Origin: Trichopus zeylanicus subsp. travancoricus
Lineage: Eukaryota; Streptophyta; Magnoliopsida; Dioscoreales; Dioscoreaceae
Direction of reading: 5' to 3'
Length of the DNA: 64,000 nucleotides
NCBI GenBank assembly: GCA_005019695.1
Contig: RXID01014364.1
Span: 1 to 64,000 of the forward strand
The first letter of the stretch is position 1. Each line of letters starts with the position of its first letter. The notes under the pieces are model-generated. The model made no database searches and was not told the origin of the DNA. It was given only the letters and a program-made list of their open reading frames with translations. Made by a program: the position numbers and the translations under genes. Below, one piece after another: positions 12,701-24,175 of the stretch.

Positions 12701-13690
12701 AATTCTTTTAAAACATTAAAAATGCATATATCTACTTGGATTATATGTTACTTTATATATATTTCCTTTGATTATAATTTTTATCTAAAAAATATTTCAT
12801 GAACATTTTATTTAACAATGTTAAAAATAATTTAAAATATATGAAATACCTCTAGAGACTTTATAATAAAAATAATAAAAAAAACCTTCTCTTTTTATCT
12901 TCAAGTTCCAATTGCGTTATTCTCCTATTGCTTTGCCCCGGCATGCTCTGACCCTGATTGATCTTTGCTCTGACTCTAGCTCTGGTCTAGCTATGCTGAT
13001 CTTTGCTCCCTCTACTCCGACCCGAGTGGAATTATACTTCGCTCCACCCGATCTCTTCTCTAGCTCTGATTCCATCTTCATCTCTAGTTGATCTTTGCTT
13101 TGGCTTTAGCTTCGGTTAATCTAAGGCTTCAGTGATTATTTAAGATATATCATATTGTGAAATTTGGAAATGGTGTAATTAGGCTAACAACACATTAAAA
13201 TTTTTTGCTAATAAAAGGGAGATATTTTTTGTTTACAAGTAATCTACTAATTCTAGTAATTTTTATAATTTATCCATGCTATCAGGTATTTATTCCTTTT
13301 TAATCCCATTCGCGCTTTTAGGACACTACATTGTGATTTTTGGTTATGATGCAAATGCAAATGAATTTGAAATATGAGATCTAACTAGTACAAGGTATCT
13401 CCTTCATGAATTTCTTGTTCATACTTATTCATACACAAGGTATCATGGAAGTTAGTAATTTAGTTCTGCTTATAAAAAATATTTATTTAGTCTGGGAAGA
13501 TACAAGGGATACTAATCAGTGGGATATAAGGGGATATAATGGACTCACGAATAAAATATAGGAGGGATACAGTGGAGCATAGTAGGATCTTGCAAGATAC
13601 AATAGGCTCACAATAGCCTTCCTCAGAGATTCAGTGTCCTCACTGAGGTAACCTACACCATTCAAGAGGTAGTATGGAGGGACTCTGATA
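9721..13690. other. AT-rich intergenic DNA, no gene recognised
   Basis: Long A/T runs, no ORF with recognisable content, and no paired long terminal repeats. Minor items are a 25-base imperfect palindrome at 9881-9905, a run of related short words ('tgatctttgctctgactcta') at 12950-13130, and several degenerate copies of a 'gtataaattcttaaagt'-type word at 12050-12680. The last may be an old, unrecognisable element. Confidence 0.5.
9881..9905. repeat. Short palindrome
   Basis: The ten-base arms catgcgacca and tggttgcatg pair with one G-T wobble around the loop attaa. It could form a small hairpin. Nothing near it suggests a function. Confidence 0.5.
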
Positions 13691-13697
13691 CTACTAA

Positions 13698-14085
13698 GTG
13701 TATGTTTATTTTATTAGAACTTAAAATTTTTGAGAATTTTAAATTCTAAAATTTTAAATTTTTGAATCTAGAAATTTTGATAGTATGTTTATTTTGTAAG
13801 ATATGTAAATTCAAAATTCAAAATCTTATATTTATTTTATTGGAATTGTAAATTCTAAAATAATAAATTTTGTAATTTGTCTAACTATAAGTTTAGCACG
13901 TGACCTCACATACTAAATTTTAAAGTACAACCAAATTTGAAGAACCAGTAAATCCTATATTTAATAAAATTAAAAAGTTTTAGAATTTTAAAATTTTATA
14001 TAACAAATATTGAATTGCATAGTTCTCAGAATTTGAAAGTTCAAGAACTTTAAAATTTCACAAAATAAACTGATCGTAAGTGATG
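13698..14085. mobile_element. Candidate AT-rich MITE
   Basis: The left end (actaagtgtatgtttatttt) resembles the reverse complement of the right end (acttacgatcagtttatttt). The inside is more than 75% A/T and contains many self-complementary words ('tttagaattttaaaatttta' type), as in foldback MITEs. Length is about 390 bp. No clear target duplication could be fixed. Confidence 0.4.
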
Positions 14086-14849
14086 TCCCGACCCAACACG
14101 ATATTGTATCTTGGCGCCTGCAACCCACTAGACTACTAGACCCTAGGGTTTTGTTTTTGTCAGCTGCCTGGTAAAAGACCTCGTTGATAAGTTTGCGACA
14201 ATCATCATATTTATTCCAGTCTCAACTGTCACATTTTATCGATATAAAACTAAAGACCAAATTGTTGCTCAGTCATGGGCCATACAGCCCACTATTTCAT
14301 CGGGTCTCATAGAGTTAAAAAAAATGAAGAAAACATCATATGTTTTAGCAACAATAAAATATTTTGCTATTGCAAGGATGAATGTAGGGTTTGATATTCA
14401 TCTAAGCCTAAAACTAAACTAATGAAATTTTATGAACACAACTACAAAGTTTTGTAACTTTTTTTGAAAAAATGTTAGCTTAATTAATTTTGAGATATCC
14501 TAATATGTTTGAATTATTAAAGTGATAATAACAATGGGTGCAAATTCTTCATGTAGGTTGATAATTGTGAAGAGACTAATAAGCACCACAAGAATCAGTT
14601 AGAGAATTTTGAAGAAATTTTGATGCTTAGGATAGATGTATTGGAAAAGAAAATCAATTGTCTTAATAAGAAACTTGAAAATATAATGAAATGTTAAAAA
14701 AATACACCAGATACATTCTATTGGTTTTGAATAATGTTGAAGGAAGTATTTTACTTCTTCGGATGTATAAACCTTTATTTTGTATAATATAATGTTGATT
14801 ATTTTGTCTATTACTTCTTTTTTTTTCTTATAATTTTTAAAACACAACT
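14086..14849. other. Intergenic DNA downstream of bHLH copy 1
   Basis: Simple AT-rich DNA. The 82-residue minus ORF at 14599-14847 is lysine- and isoleucine-rich, matches nothing I recognise and is probably chance. Alignable similarity to the other bHLH copy's 3' flank starts at about 14850. Confidence 0.4.
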
Positions 14850-15137
14850 TGCAATTTAATATTTTGTATATAAAGATACAAAATCTTCAGAGAAGATAAA
14901 AAAAGTATACCTTCATATGAAACACTCGGAAGAGTGACAAAAACCTAGGCAGAGCCGAAGTACACCAGCCCCATCCATGCTGTTGGGCTGGCACAAGCAT
15001 AACTCGGCCATTTTGTCTGTCAACCTAGTCCTTGATCCCAACCGTTACTCTTTATCCAAGCAACAACAATGAATTACAGTCTATCAATCATATGATTCCA
15101 TGACGAAAAAAGCAGGCGATCAACGTGTTATTGCTAG
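14850..15137 (-). other. Probable 3' UTR and 3' flank of bHLH copy 1
   Basis: From the stop codon (15138) down to 14913 the sequence is identical to the 3' flank of copy 2 (63586-63810). From 14912 to about 14850 the two align only with gaps and mismatches, then not at all. It contains a Z-like AACGTG word just after the stop. No classical AATAAA signal can be placed firmly. Confidence 0.6.
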
Positions 15138-16577
15138 CTAACTAAGTCTAGCGAAAAGGGCGGCCTGAAGCTGATCCTGGGTGAATTGAATCCAACCGTC
15201 CATCAGCAGGACTGTCACCTGCTGGACCATCAAATCTCCGACGACTGACACGCTCGCGTACTCCACTTCCAGTTCCATCTCCATCAGTGCCGCCATCACC
15301 CTGGCCGACGGGTGACCGCTCCTGCCCGTCTGCACCCGGATCACGGCCTGCGACCCGATCATCTGAACCTCCACCTCCAGATTCTCGCACTCCCATGCCC
15401 GAACCATATGGGGCGCTCCTGATTTGCCCGCACATTTCTCGAGCGCGGTCACCTGTGAAAGCAAGGACTCGTTCTGAGATTCCAGAGAACAAATCTTGTC
15501 GCGCAGTTTGGTGATGTAATCGACGGCGTCGGAGAGGAGCGAGGCTTTGTCCATTTTGGACACGGTGGGGACCACGGACCGGAGCGCGTAGAACCGCTGG
15601 TTCAGGCGCTCCCGCCGCTGCCGCTCAGCCTCCACGTGGCTCAGCGCCTCCTCTCCGGAGGCGGTCGCCGGCGGCGACCTCCTAGGCCTTCTCCTCGGCT
15701 TTCGACCCACCGACACTTCTTCCGAATCCGACAGGGACCTCTTCCTGCTCTGCTTGCCGGTGAAGTCGAGGATCTGTCCGGACTCCGCCGGCCACAACGT
15801 GAACGAGTGAGCTGCTGAGCTGGGCTTCTCGACGAGGGAGCTCGAGCTAGAATTTTCTACTGGAATATTCATTGAATCCGAGATCCAGCTCATCTCCGCC
15901 GACGGATCGATCTGAATCTTGGAAGAGGAGGAGGAGAAGAATATTTCGATTTTCGATACGACTTCGCAACTCTTGAAGATGACAGCGGTAGATCCGAGTT
16001 CGACGACGGCGTCGCCGACCGGGACGCAGGCGATGGTCTGGATGCCAAACGACGTCGCCATCCGAGCTCGCTCGCAGGACGCCGATGCAATACCGTCTCT
16101 GCCTGCGACCCAAATCGGCAAGCCGGAGTAGAAGGCATGGTCGGCGAGTCCGGAGCCTGCGGCGAATGTATGGGTCATGGAGACAAGATAGAACCACTCG
16201 CTGTCGGAGATCTCCTCTTCGGCGGGATCCTCGAATCCAGCGGCCGACGTGAGCGAGTTGAGCTCGCGAAGAACTCGTTTCCGATGCAGCTGCTCGGTGG
16301 CGGAGGCACAGGTGCTGTTCTGCTCAGCGGAGCCCTTGTAGTAGCCGTCGCCCCATGCGAGGGACCTGGCCTGGGAGCCGTCAGATCGCCAGAAAATGGC
16401 GTAGGTCCACGGCTCACTGGCGCCGTTGATAAGCGATTGAAGCTTCGATTGTAGGCCCTCTGATGTTGTTTGCCGCAATGATGGAGGAGAAGGAAGAGGG
16501 GATTGGAAGGAGGCGAGCAAGTCGTCGTTCCAGAGAAGGGAGACGTCGAAGGGGATGTGATCAGACACCGGCGGCAT
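15138..16577 (-). CDS. bHLH transcription factor, MYC2/bHLH14-like (subgroup IIIe type), copy 1
   Basis: A 479-residue, intronless ORF. Residues about 41-213 are the bHLH-MYC_N domain. It holds WTYAIFW and the WGDGYYKG motif (the JAZ-interaction region of MYC2-type proteins), then an acidic block EEEISDSEWF at 121-129 in the place of the MYC2 activation segment. Residues 292-300 (RKPRRRPRR) are a likely nuclear signal. The bHLH domain is about 311-362, with H314, E318 and R322 in the basic region, the residues that read G-box CACGTG sites. The C-terminal ACT-like domain (about 399-479) ends FTQDQLQAALFARLS. Lack of introns and length fit MYC2 relatives, which control jasmonate responses; that role is inferred from family. 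The ATG is at 16577. A near-identical inverted copy lies at 62146-63585. The frame is fully open, so this copy looks functional. Confidence 0.93.
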   Translation of the reverse strand: MPPVSDHIPFDVSLLWNDDLLASFQSPLPSPPSLRQTTSEGLQSKLQSLINGASEPWTYAIFWRSDGSQARSLAWGDGYYKGSAEQNSTCASATEQLHRKRVLRELNSLTSAAGFEDPAEEEISDSEWFYLVSMTHTFAAGSGLADHAFYSGLPIWVAGRDGIASASCERARMATSFGIQTIACVPVGDAVVELGSTAVIFKSCEVVSKIEIFFSSSSSKIQIDPSAEMSWISDSMNIPVENSSSSSLVEKPSSAAHSFTLWPAESGQILDFTGKQSRKRSLSDSEEVSVGRKPRRRPRRSPPATASGEEALSHVEAERQRRERLNQRFYALRSVVPTVSKMDKASLLSDAVDYITKLRDKICSLESQNESLLSQVTALEKCAGKSGAPHMVRAWECENLEVEVQMIGSQAVIRVQTGRSGHPSARVMAALMEMELEVEYASVSVVGDLMVQQVTVLLMDGWIQFTQDQLQAALFARLS

Positions 16578-16740
16578 CGGCGAAAATGGGTTAGTTGGAG
16601 TAGAGACGAGTGAGTGAGGGGTTTGTGAAGGAGGAAGAGTGAGATGAGAGAACCGATTTAAAGGTGGAACAGGGACGAGGAAGCAACTACGAAGGAATGC
16701 TCATAAAAGATAAAGAGATTGGAGGTTAACCATTCCCTTG
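16578..16740 (-). promoter_or_regulatory. Proximal promoter and 5' leader of bHLH copy 1
   Basis: On the minus strand a CT-rich leader (tctctactccaactaaccca) leads into the ATG. A TTTAAAT word at 16656-16662, about 80 bases upstream, is a possible TATA variant and is conserved in copy 2 (62051-62057). Only about 100 bases here align with copy 2, with many changes, against almost none in the coding region. Confidence 0.45.
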
Positions 16741-18330
16741 ATTTTGTAAAAGGGATATTAAGACTGTTTAATTAAGTGCTAAAAGCATAAAACAAAACAT
16801 GCTTTATTGGCTGATGGAGTACTATCATTTTGTTTTCCCCCGTAATTATTATATTGTTGAGAGTTACATTGTACCGCAAGTGCAAGTACGAAATTGCCAG
16901 TTGAGTCTGATATCCGATGGGAGGCTTTTTCTCGATAGGGGGTGGCTTTAGCTGTGGAACATATATTTGCCCGGTGCTATTTAAGAATGCAGTTTTACTT
17001 TCATTCCTATCAGATAAAAAATTAAATTTAATAAAAAGAAAACTCTCGCCATCATTAATGTTTGGCATCAGCTCCTAGTTTTTTTTTTATATATATATTC
17101 CCTATCGGCCAAGAGTTTAAATTTTCATTCAAATAATTAGATTTCAAATTATTCCGTAATATTTTAATTTAAAATTTAATTTCAGACTAAAAATAATATT
17201 TTATTTAGTTTTATAAATTATTTTTATTTTGTAAGCTTATTTTAGTTTAGATGATTAAGTTTTTCGCCCTTATGACTCAAATTTGAATTTTGGCTTCTAT
17301 CATTTCGTTTTTATTATTTTAAATAATTTTTTCACCAAAAATAATATGTATTTAATTATTTAACAAAACATATAATATTTTAAAATTTAAAATTAAAGTA
17401 TAATAAAAAAAAATTTTTGATTGATACCAAAACGGAATTAGTTTCAGCTGAAACATATTAATTTATATTAGCCCTTATAAATCTTGGCTACAATTTCATA
17501 GCACACTTGTGCCATGCGCATATCATGTTTTCATAAAATCCAAATGAGCTATTCCGCTACTTTGTTATTTAGTGTTGGATTTATGTTATTTTTTATGTTG
17601 TGGATTTTTTTTCTTTTCTCTTTCTTCTTTCTATTTTTTTTATTTTTAATTCATTATTTGTGTAGGTTATAGATGTTGAATTTTGATTAGAATTTTGTTT
17701 TCCTATTTTGGTCTCCTTCGATGGATTTGAGGTTTAATTTCATGTAATGATCATCATTATATTCTAATTGGTTAAGAGAGAATGCTTGGTGATGATATGT
17801 GGTAGTGACTGGAAGGATAGTTAGGGTCAAATTTGTTTGATAATTGCTTATTTTGGTTGTAAAATAACCTAGATTTTATAGAGAGATTGAGTGGTAAATA
17901 TAGACTGATTTTATGAGAAATAACTTGTTATTTTACTTTCTTTGCATACTCTACTTATATTAGATATATGATTTAGGATCACTGTAGCCTTAGAAATATT
18001 TTTATGTATTTATATACGAGAGTAAATGATTATAAATGATAGTTAGTTTGAATATGAGATGTGTTTGTATTGTGTAAAGCATAAAATTGATGTTTGAGTA
18101 TATTTTGTGTAATGTAACCATTTTTGTGTCCTATAGCTTATTTTTGTTTACATATATTAATTTTGATCATATCAAAGATCTAATATGCTACATGAATCAA
18201 TTATACTTACAGTTTAGAGATAATGTAGAATTATTATTTTAGTTATGAATCATAATGATGTAAATAATTTTCTTTGGTAGTTATAATGATGAAAGAAAAG
18301 ACTCTCCCACAAATATTACTTTTCAAGTCA
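16741..18330. other. Intergenic DNA upstream of bHLH copy 1
   Basis: AT-rich DNA. The 98-residue minus ORF at 16772-17068 has no recognisable domain and lies in the promoter region; I take it as chance. Poly-T tracts and 'atatatat' runs occur at 17080-17100. No TE ends recognised. Confidence 0.4.
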
Positions 18331-18337
18331 CAGTTTT

Positions 18338-18720
18338 GTGATGCTAAAGTTGAAGGAAAAGATGTCTACCAGATATAAGTGGCTAGTAGTAGTAACCCCA
18401 TTTGTTAGACTTCTAGATGTGCTAAAGATGGAGAATGATCTCTACTTGACATGCTTTCGAACATGTATGGCAAGGAGTTCGGTAGTTTCATCTTTGGTGG
18501 GAAGGCATTCACATTTAAAATCGAGGATGTGTGCTTATTTGTATGGCTTCTATCAAGAGGGTGAAAAGTTAAATTCATAGTTAGCAAGCATGCAAAGTTA
18601 CCTTTTAAGGTACAAAATATGCTATAAGGTAGATAAGCACAAGGATAATGTGCTTAAATTGCTGGTTGAAATTGTGGAGAAACATAGTGCTTGTAAGAAG
18701 GAGGACTTTATTAGGACTTT
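18338..18720 (+). pseudogene. Fragment of a plant transposon-associated ORF (plant-mobile/Ulp1-element N-terminal type)
   Basis: One frame gives RYKWLVVVTPFVRLLDVL (about 18365-18420). After a shift, the frame at 18451-18564 gives EFGSFIFGGKAFTFKIEDVC followed by LFVWLLSRG and a stop. A third frame near 18655 gives LVEIVEKHSACKKEDFIRTL. The pattern 'G.F.F.GK.F.F..EDV......L.SRG' resembles the N-terminal domain of many plant transposon proteins (aminotransferase-like mobile domain or Ulp1-type elements). The piece is cut by an LTR at 18789. The exact family is uncertain. Confidence 0.35.
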
Positions 18721-18788
18721 ATTGGTATTTTTTTTTTATTGTTCCTAAACTCGGGTATATATCCTCACACCTAATGTTTAGTTTTAGG

Positions 18789-19295
18789 TGTCTTGAACTC
18801 GGATTAGAATTTGAGTTAAAATAAAAATCCAAAGTTGGATTTAGACTTATGATTGATTTGTAATATTAGGAGTTATAATTATAGTAAAACTCATACTCAA
18901 TAATATAAATATACCATAATACATAGAGCTTAGGTGTGGGATAGTGCTGAGGCTGAACTAGAGAGAAATAGAGAGAATAGAAAGAAGAAAAAGAGAGAGA
19001 GTGTCGACTCTCATATATGGGTCTTTCTAGTGTTTCTCGGTGGTCTCTCATGGTAGTTCCTCATGGTGTTCTCTTAGAGATTTTCTCTGAAGGTGGAAGC
19101 ATTGTCGAGACTTGGTGAAAGAGTTTAGTTGAGTAAGAAAGATTGCAGTGTTTCTTGTAGACTCTTGTAAAGCCTTTTGATAGTGGATCTCTCGCTGTCT
19201 TTTTTTGTTATTTTATTTTATCTTATATTACTTCTTGTTTCTTGTATTATTTGAGAATAAGGTGATTCGTAAACCTTTCGCTGCGAATCCCAATA
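18789..19295 (+). mobile_element. Copia-type LTR (507 bp), left part of a chimeric retroelement
   Basis: It starts TGTCTTGAACTCGG and ends AATCCCAATA (TG...CA with the last C changed to T). It is followed at once by AGTAGTGTCAGAGATT, a decayed version of the tRNA-Met type primer site (tggtatcagagc) also seen at 52225 and 59966. No matching right-hand copy follows. Instead the body and 3' LTR of a TRIM follow. Confidence 0.5.
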
Positions 19296-19679
19296 AGTAG
19301 TGTCAGAGATTTAGGTTCGAAGTTATACAAACTCTTAAGATCGAAATTATCGTGATGATACGACAAATTGAGTTACATATTAGTCTCTCTTAAAAAAATG
19401 AAATTAAAAAATGAGACAAAGATCCATTAGTATGGGTTATAAGGTGAAACTGATAAGAGTTCTTGATTAAGAGTGTTAAAATTTATGTGATGAAATCACA
19501 CCGTAAGGGAGAGATTATTATAGTATCAAGTGTGATAAATTAGTTTCACATCAGATATTGGATAAAAAGAGTCCAATATATATAGTGGAAAAGACCCATA
19601 TCCCATGAGCTTAGGCTTTTGGGATGATTTTCGGCCCACTATATTAATCTAATTCGACACTCTTTCGACTCTCCTAATA
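19296..19679 (+). mobile_element. TRIM body plus right LTR (TRIM copy 1)
   Basis: The body at 19296-19515 matches the TRIM interiors at 52223-52529 and 59964-60186 (shared words: gttcgaagttatacaaactc, aagagttcttgattaagagt). It ends in a purine tract (gggagagat). The right LTR at 19516-19679 matches the TRIM LTRs, for example cagatattggataaaaagag and the ending ctctcctaata. There is no coding capacity. Its usual left LTR is replaced by the 507-bp LTR described above. Confidence 0.65.
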
Positions 19680-20965
19680 ACCCAATTCATCCAGCAGACC
19701 TAGGCTAATTTATCATCTAACTTCCACCGACAAAGTTTCTACTACAAATATTGATCTTCCACATACTATACTTCCCAATTTGCAAAAAAGATAGAGGAAT
19801 GCTTGAGTGCATTTGAGTGCACATTTGAGAAGGAGAAGAAAGTAAGCAAGGTATAGTCTAAGGAGTAGAATGATCAACTAAATAAAATAGAGGAACATCT
19901 AAGTGTGTTGCAATGATAGTTGGCTAAATTCTTTGGGGAGCCAACCACTGGTCATTTACCTGACTCACTGGACTCATAGAAGACTTGGGAACCCCTAGAA
20001 CCAGAGAATATGGTCTCGGTGATTAATGAGCCATCAACACCCATTAAGCTGGGTATGTCTATGTGTTTATTTAACTTGAGTTACTCTACAATTGATTTTG
20101 ACATAATCATAGAATATAATGTGAATATAATTTTGCACAAAACACATGGAAACAAATGCCGGAGAGCAATACAGCCCATCACTAATGCTTGGGAGTCTTT
20201 GTAGAAGGGCAAGTGCATGAATGATATGATCTATTCATATTTGGTTATAAATGATTATAATATTAGGAAAATGATTGTTTTATCTTACTTCCACATATAT
20301 TAGTGCATTTGTCTTCATGTTGGCAACTCATTATGTGAATTTTTTTTTTGTCATTTTATGAAATTTGAGTATCCTCATGCAAGTTTGGCAAATGTTGATG
20401 CTAGAGGTGCAAAAAGAAAGAATGTTCCAACCTAACAAGAGAAGGGAATGAGGTTTAAGAGGACTAGATCGATGGGAGTAGTTATTAAAGATGGATCGAC
20501 TAAAGGAGAAGATAATGTGAAGAGGTCAATTGAGGGGACCCTTCTAGAAGAAGGTGATAATTGGGTAAGAGTCAATGAAAAGCTAGTGAAGGTCGATCGC
20601 CGGATAAGTCTCCCACAAAAAAATAGGGAGGGCCTCGATTGGATCAAGTTCGAGTGGTTATAGAAAGTTATTGATAATAAATACATGCCATATGATCAAA
20701 ACAAAAAAAAAGATAAGGACATTTCACCATCATTATAAATAGAATGAGCCTAAAGTAACTACTTGACTTAATATAGTGATCAGATAAGGTCCATAATATG
20801 AACATAAATAAGCTAATGTTACAGGAATATAAACTCCTCACCCACACTAATGATAAAGTCGTAATTATAGACATAAAATGCAGAACACAATATAAATTAA
20901 TGACAAAAATGGAAACAAAAGGTTCAACACTTCACGCATCACATGTTTGGGAGGAGACATACTTA
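19680..20965 (+). other. Decayed intergenic DNA, possibly more of the interrupted transposon ORF
   Basis: ORFs at 20010-20204 and 20448-20663 are short and have no domain I recognise. The second reads VVIKDGSTKGEDNVKRSIEG. Their position after the interrupted ORF at 18338 makes it possible that they are its distal parts, but no motif supports that. No RNA gene is seen. Confidence 0.3.
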
Positions 20966-21896
20966 TGGGCTGTTTGGTTGGCAGGAAGTTGAGAGAAGTG
21001 TAAAGAAGTCACTTCTCCCTACTTCCAATTCACTTCTAAAAGTGATTGGAAGTAATTTATTTCTTGTGTTTGGTTGGGTGGAAGTGTAAAATAGAAGTAA
21101 ATTCACTTCCAATTTTGTTATTCAAATGGATAGAAGTAAAATTAGAAAGTGCGGATCAAATCATTACTTTTAAGTGTGGTGAACTTACTTCTATTTTGTA
21201 AGATTTTTTTATCAAAAATATGACTTTATTTTTGTAGTAATTTTTACTAGTACTTTTACTAAAAATAATTTTTTCGAATTAAAATATTTGGTGATATTAT
21301 GTATTAAACATTATTAATATTTTTAAATATTAATAATTTTTTAAAGACTCTGCAAATACCTTGAAACAAATACATGTATTTATATACAAATAAAAAATAA
21401 ATTGCATTCATACAAAAAGTAAAAAGACACAAGATATTGTTAGCTTTTAGCATAAGGTCCCAATCCATAATCATTCTAAAGTCATAAAGTAGATCATAAC
21501 AATACAAAATAATTTGAGGTTAACAATAAAATGTCCATAAATGAAGTCAACCAACAATAGAAAGAAAATCCAACATATATAAACTTAGCACAATATATAT
21601 AAAGTTTAATATAAGCAAGTATATATTAAATAACTAATATGAGATTGTCAAATGAGCTAGATTGAGTATTTTCGTCATAGATAAGAAAACGATCAATCTA
21701 CCTACGCTACAGAGGAGGCTTCTTGAACATGAACATATGAGCTTTATTCTCATCTTCTGATAGATAGTTGAACATTAATTCCAATTAGTCTTCTGAGTCT
21801 TAGTAAAGGAAGTCACCATGTCAGTAAGACACTCCAACCAATGTATCTCATTTTGTATTTTATTTAATTTTTTGTCCTATTTCCTTTATAGCATCA

Positions 21897-22620
21897 ACGA
21901 GGGTATAAAGGGTTTATCACTTTCTCATTCTCTAACCCGCACCTTTGGTCTAGCGCACATGAATTGTTCTCCTTCTTCTCCAATTGGCATATCCATATCC
22001 ACATTCTCTCTAAACATATTAGGGGTAACAGTTGTAGGATTATCTTCTCTTTGAGATTCTGTGCCCCTATTAAAATTTTCATATGCTCCCCTAGAAAAGT
22101 CCCCTACTATTTGATCATTGCCACATATGACATGATACTCATCAAAGTTCTTGATGGGAACATTAATCATACCTTCTGCATAGGGATATACCTATATAAT
22201 TTAAATTTCAATATCAATAACAAAAATATAATTCATAATTTAAAAATATCAACATATCATACTAACTGCAATAAAATTTGCTATGGTCTCTGCATCCATA
22301 TTAATTATTTTCAAGTTCTTATTCCAACCAATTCTAGAAAGCTCCAATTACCTTCTTGATATTAGCCCATCTATTTTTAATAGTCTTCATGCGATTTTTA
22401 CATTGCTTTTATCGTAATCACAACTTGAAAAATACTCATTCACTCTCCTGGTGGCTTTTATGAAATCAATCATCTTGAAACTCTTATCTATCTTGTATTC
22501 ACTTCGAGGTAAATCAGCAAGTACCTCCATGAGATAGTCACTTTTTTTCATTGTCCACCTCTTATTCAGTGTTCCCTTTCACTTGATACCACTTGAGGTA
22601 GGTACATTTGAGATACTCAT
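21897..22620 (-). pseudogene. SANT/Myb-like DNA-binding ORF of the Harbinger element
   Basis: From an ATG at 22620 on the minus strand: MSISNVPTSSGIK, a stop, then RWTMKKSDYLMEVLADLPRS and, further on, FIKATRRVNEYFSSCDYDKS. This is the Myb/SANT-like ORF1 pattern of plant PIF/Harbinger elements, which partners the transposase. A distal frame (22170 down to 21925) gives NFDEYHVICGNDQIVGDFSR and an acidic tail. A probable intron or frame break lies between about 22330 and 22170. In-frame stops show that it is dead. Confidence 0.6.
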
Positions 22621-22869
22621 TTTTTGTAAAATTAAAACCAAAGAAATAGTTAATAAAATATACTTAACCAAACTTAAAGCAAATAGTAAAGCAACTATTC
22701 ATGTGTAAAATTTCAAAAATTTATTACCAAACAACATATATTTTCCTTCATGGACAATACAATCAACATTCACACATTACAACTTGGATTAAATTATTTA
22801 ATTCAAAATATATAGTAAAACATCTAAAACTCATCACTGAATATTAAGACTAATTTATGTTGCATTGTA

Positions 22870-24175
22870 ATCATTCCACATGTCATTGGCAATTTCATCA
22901 TAAAACTCCTTCTATCGATCTCTTTCTTTGTGTTGTGTTCATTGCTTGCTCATATTGGAATGAGAATTTAAATCCTCTCCTTTGTGTATGGGTAAATGAT
23001 CAATATCGTCATCAGGATCAAACTCTTTAATGTAATTATGAAGAACTATGCATGCAAGCATAGAGCAACTTGAATTGGCAATGAGTACTAAGGTCAACTT
23101 TCAAGAATATTGAATCGATCTTCAAGTGTCCAAATACTTGCTTAATTCTTGTTCGAAGGGAAGAATGCCTCAAGTTAAATAGCTCTTGAGGGTTAGTTGG
23201 TGTACAACTTTCCCACTCTTTCAAATGATATCTAACTTTTCTGTAAGAGGCAATAAAATTAGGCATTGTCGTGAACCCGACGTTAAAAAGATAATATTTT
23301 TTTACAAAATTTTCAATGTTAATATTATAACTAATATTTTTAAAAATTTTTAATTCAATACTATTATAAAGATATGAGTTCACCTTCTAGAACATATAAT
23401 CCCTCGGGTAATGGTCATGTTAAAGCATCCATTAATACTATAAAATCATTTACTACCTCTTACCATCCTGCTAAACCATAAACAAACTTCAAATGCATGT
23501 TACATGCAGCCAACACATTTTATGTAATACCCTTTCTACCTCAAAAACAAGCTTGAAGAGGGATAGGGATGGTAACATCTATGTGTGTACCATCAATGAA
23601 ACCACTGTAACCCTACAAAATAAAATAATTTAAGTGTGGAAGTAATGTAAAAACAATAATATGAATGTATTCAATAGTTATACCTTAAAATATGGGTACT
23701 CATTGGAGTTGCTATCCAACTCTAGGCGAGTCTCTCTAGTAGGTAATAACATATAATCATCGATAGCCTTCAAATTTCATGAAATAATTGATTCACGATT
23801 TCACCAGAAAATATAAAACTCGTTCTCATGACCCTCTATTCCTTCCTTTGTGTCCCACAATATGTAAAAATATAGCCACTTGTTCTTCAATGAACATATG
23901 AACTGTGTCACGTAGCAATCTATGCGAACGACATATATGTGATAACTAAAAAAAGTGGTCGGGTCTCATTCTTATGTAGTTCTCGCTACTATCAATTGCA
24001 CCATACAAAAAGTTACAAAAATATCTCATTTGATCATATTGTTTTCGATGATAGGACTCAACAATCGACCGATATTGTTGCCTCCTTTTCATAATAATAA
24101 AAGCCACAACAATAATGATTGTTGTATAAGCCATAAGAGACATTGTCACTTGATAATTTCTATTCATATTAATTT
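22870..24175 (-). pseudogene. Harbinger (DDE_Tnp_4 / HARBI1-like) transposase pseudogene
   Basis: Blocks in order on the minus strand: an N-terminal frame at 24167-23946; GFIDGTHIDVTIP near 23610, which contains the first catalytic Asp; RKGIT..NVLAACNMHLKFVY; VVNDFIVLMDAL, where family members have HDS, so the second Asp block is altered; and then the 115-residue frame at 23383-23036 with YRKVRYHLKEW and ELFNLRHSSLRTRIKQVFGHLK. In intact relatives the last motif carries the catalytic Glu, which is Lys here. The terminal LHNYIKEFDPDDDIDHLP continues to about 22960. Stops and shifts separate the blocks. The enzyme would cut and paste the element; this copy cannot. Confidence 0.75.

Noticed and set aside
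14599..14847. 82-residue minus ORF rich in K, I and F
   Set aside because: Composition follows the AT-rich base content; no domain or conserved counterpart near copy 2.
15148..16454. Several long ORFs on both strands over bHLH copy 1 (and 62014-63575 over copy 2)
   Set aside because: Shadows in the other frames of a GC-rich coding region; they occur in both copies only because the copies are nearly identical.
16772..17068. A 98-residue protein gene upstream of bHLH copy 1
   Set aside because: No domain, no counterpart upstream of copy 2, and it occupies the promoter region.
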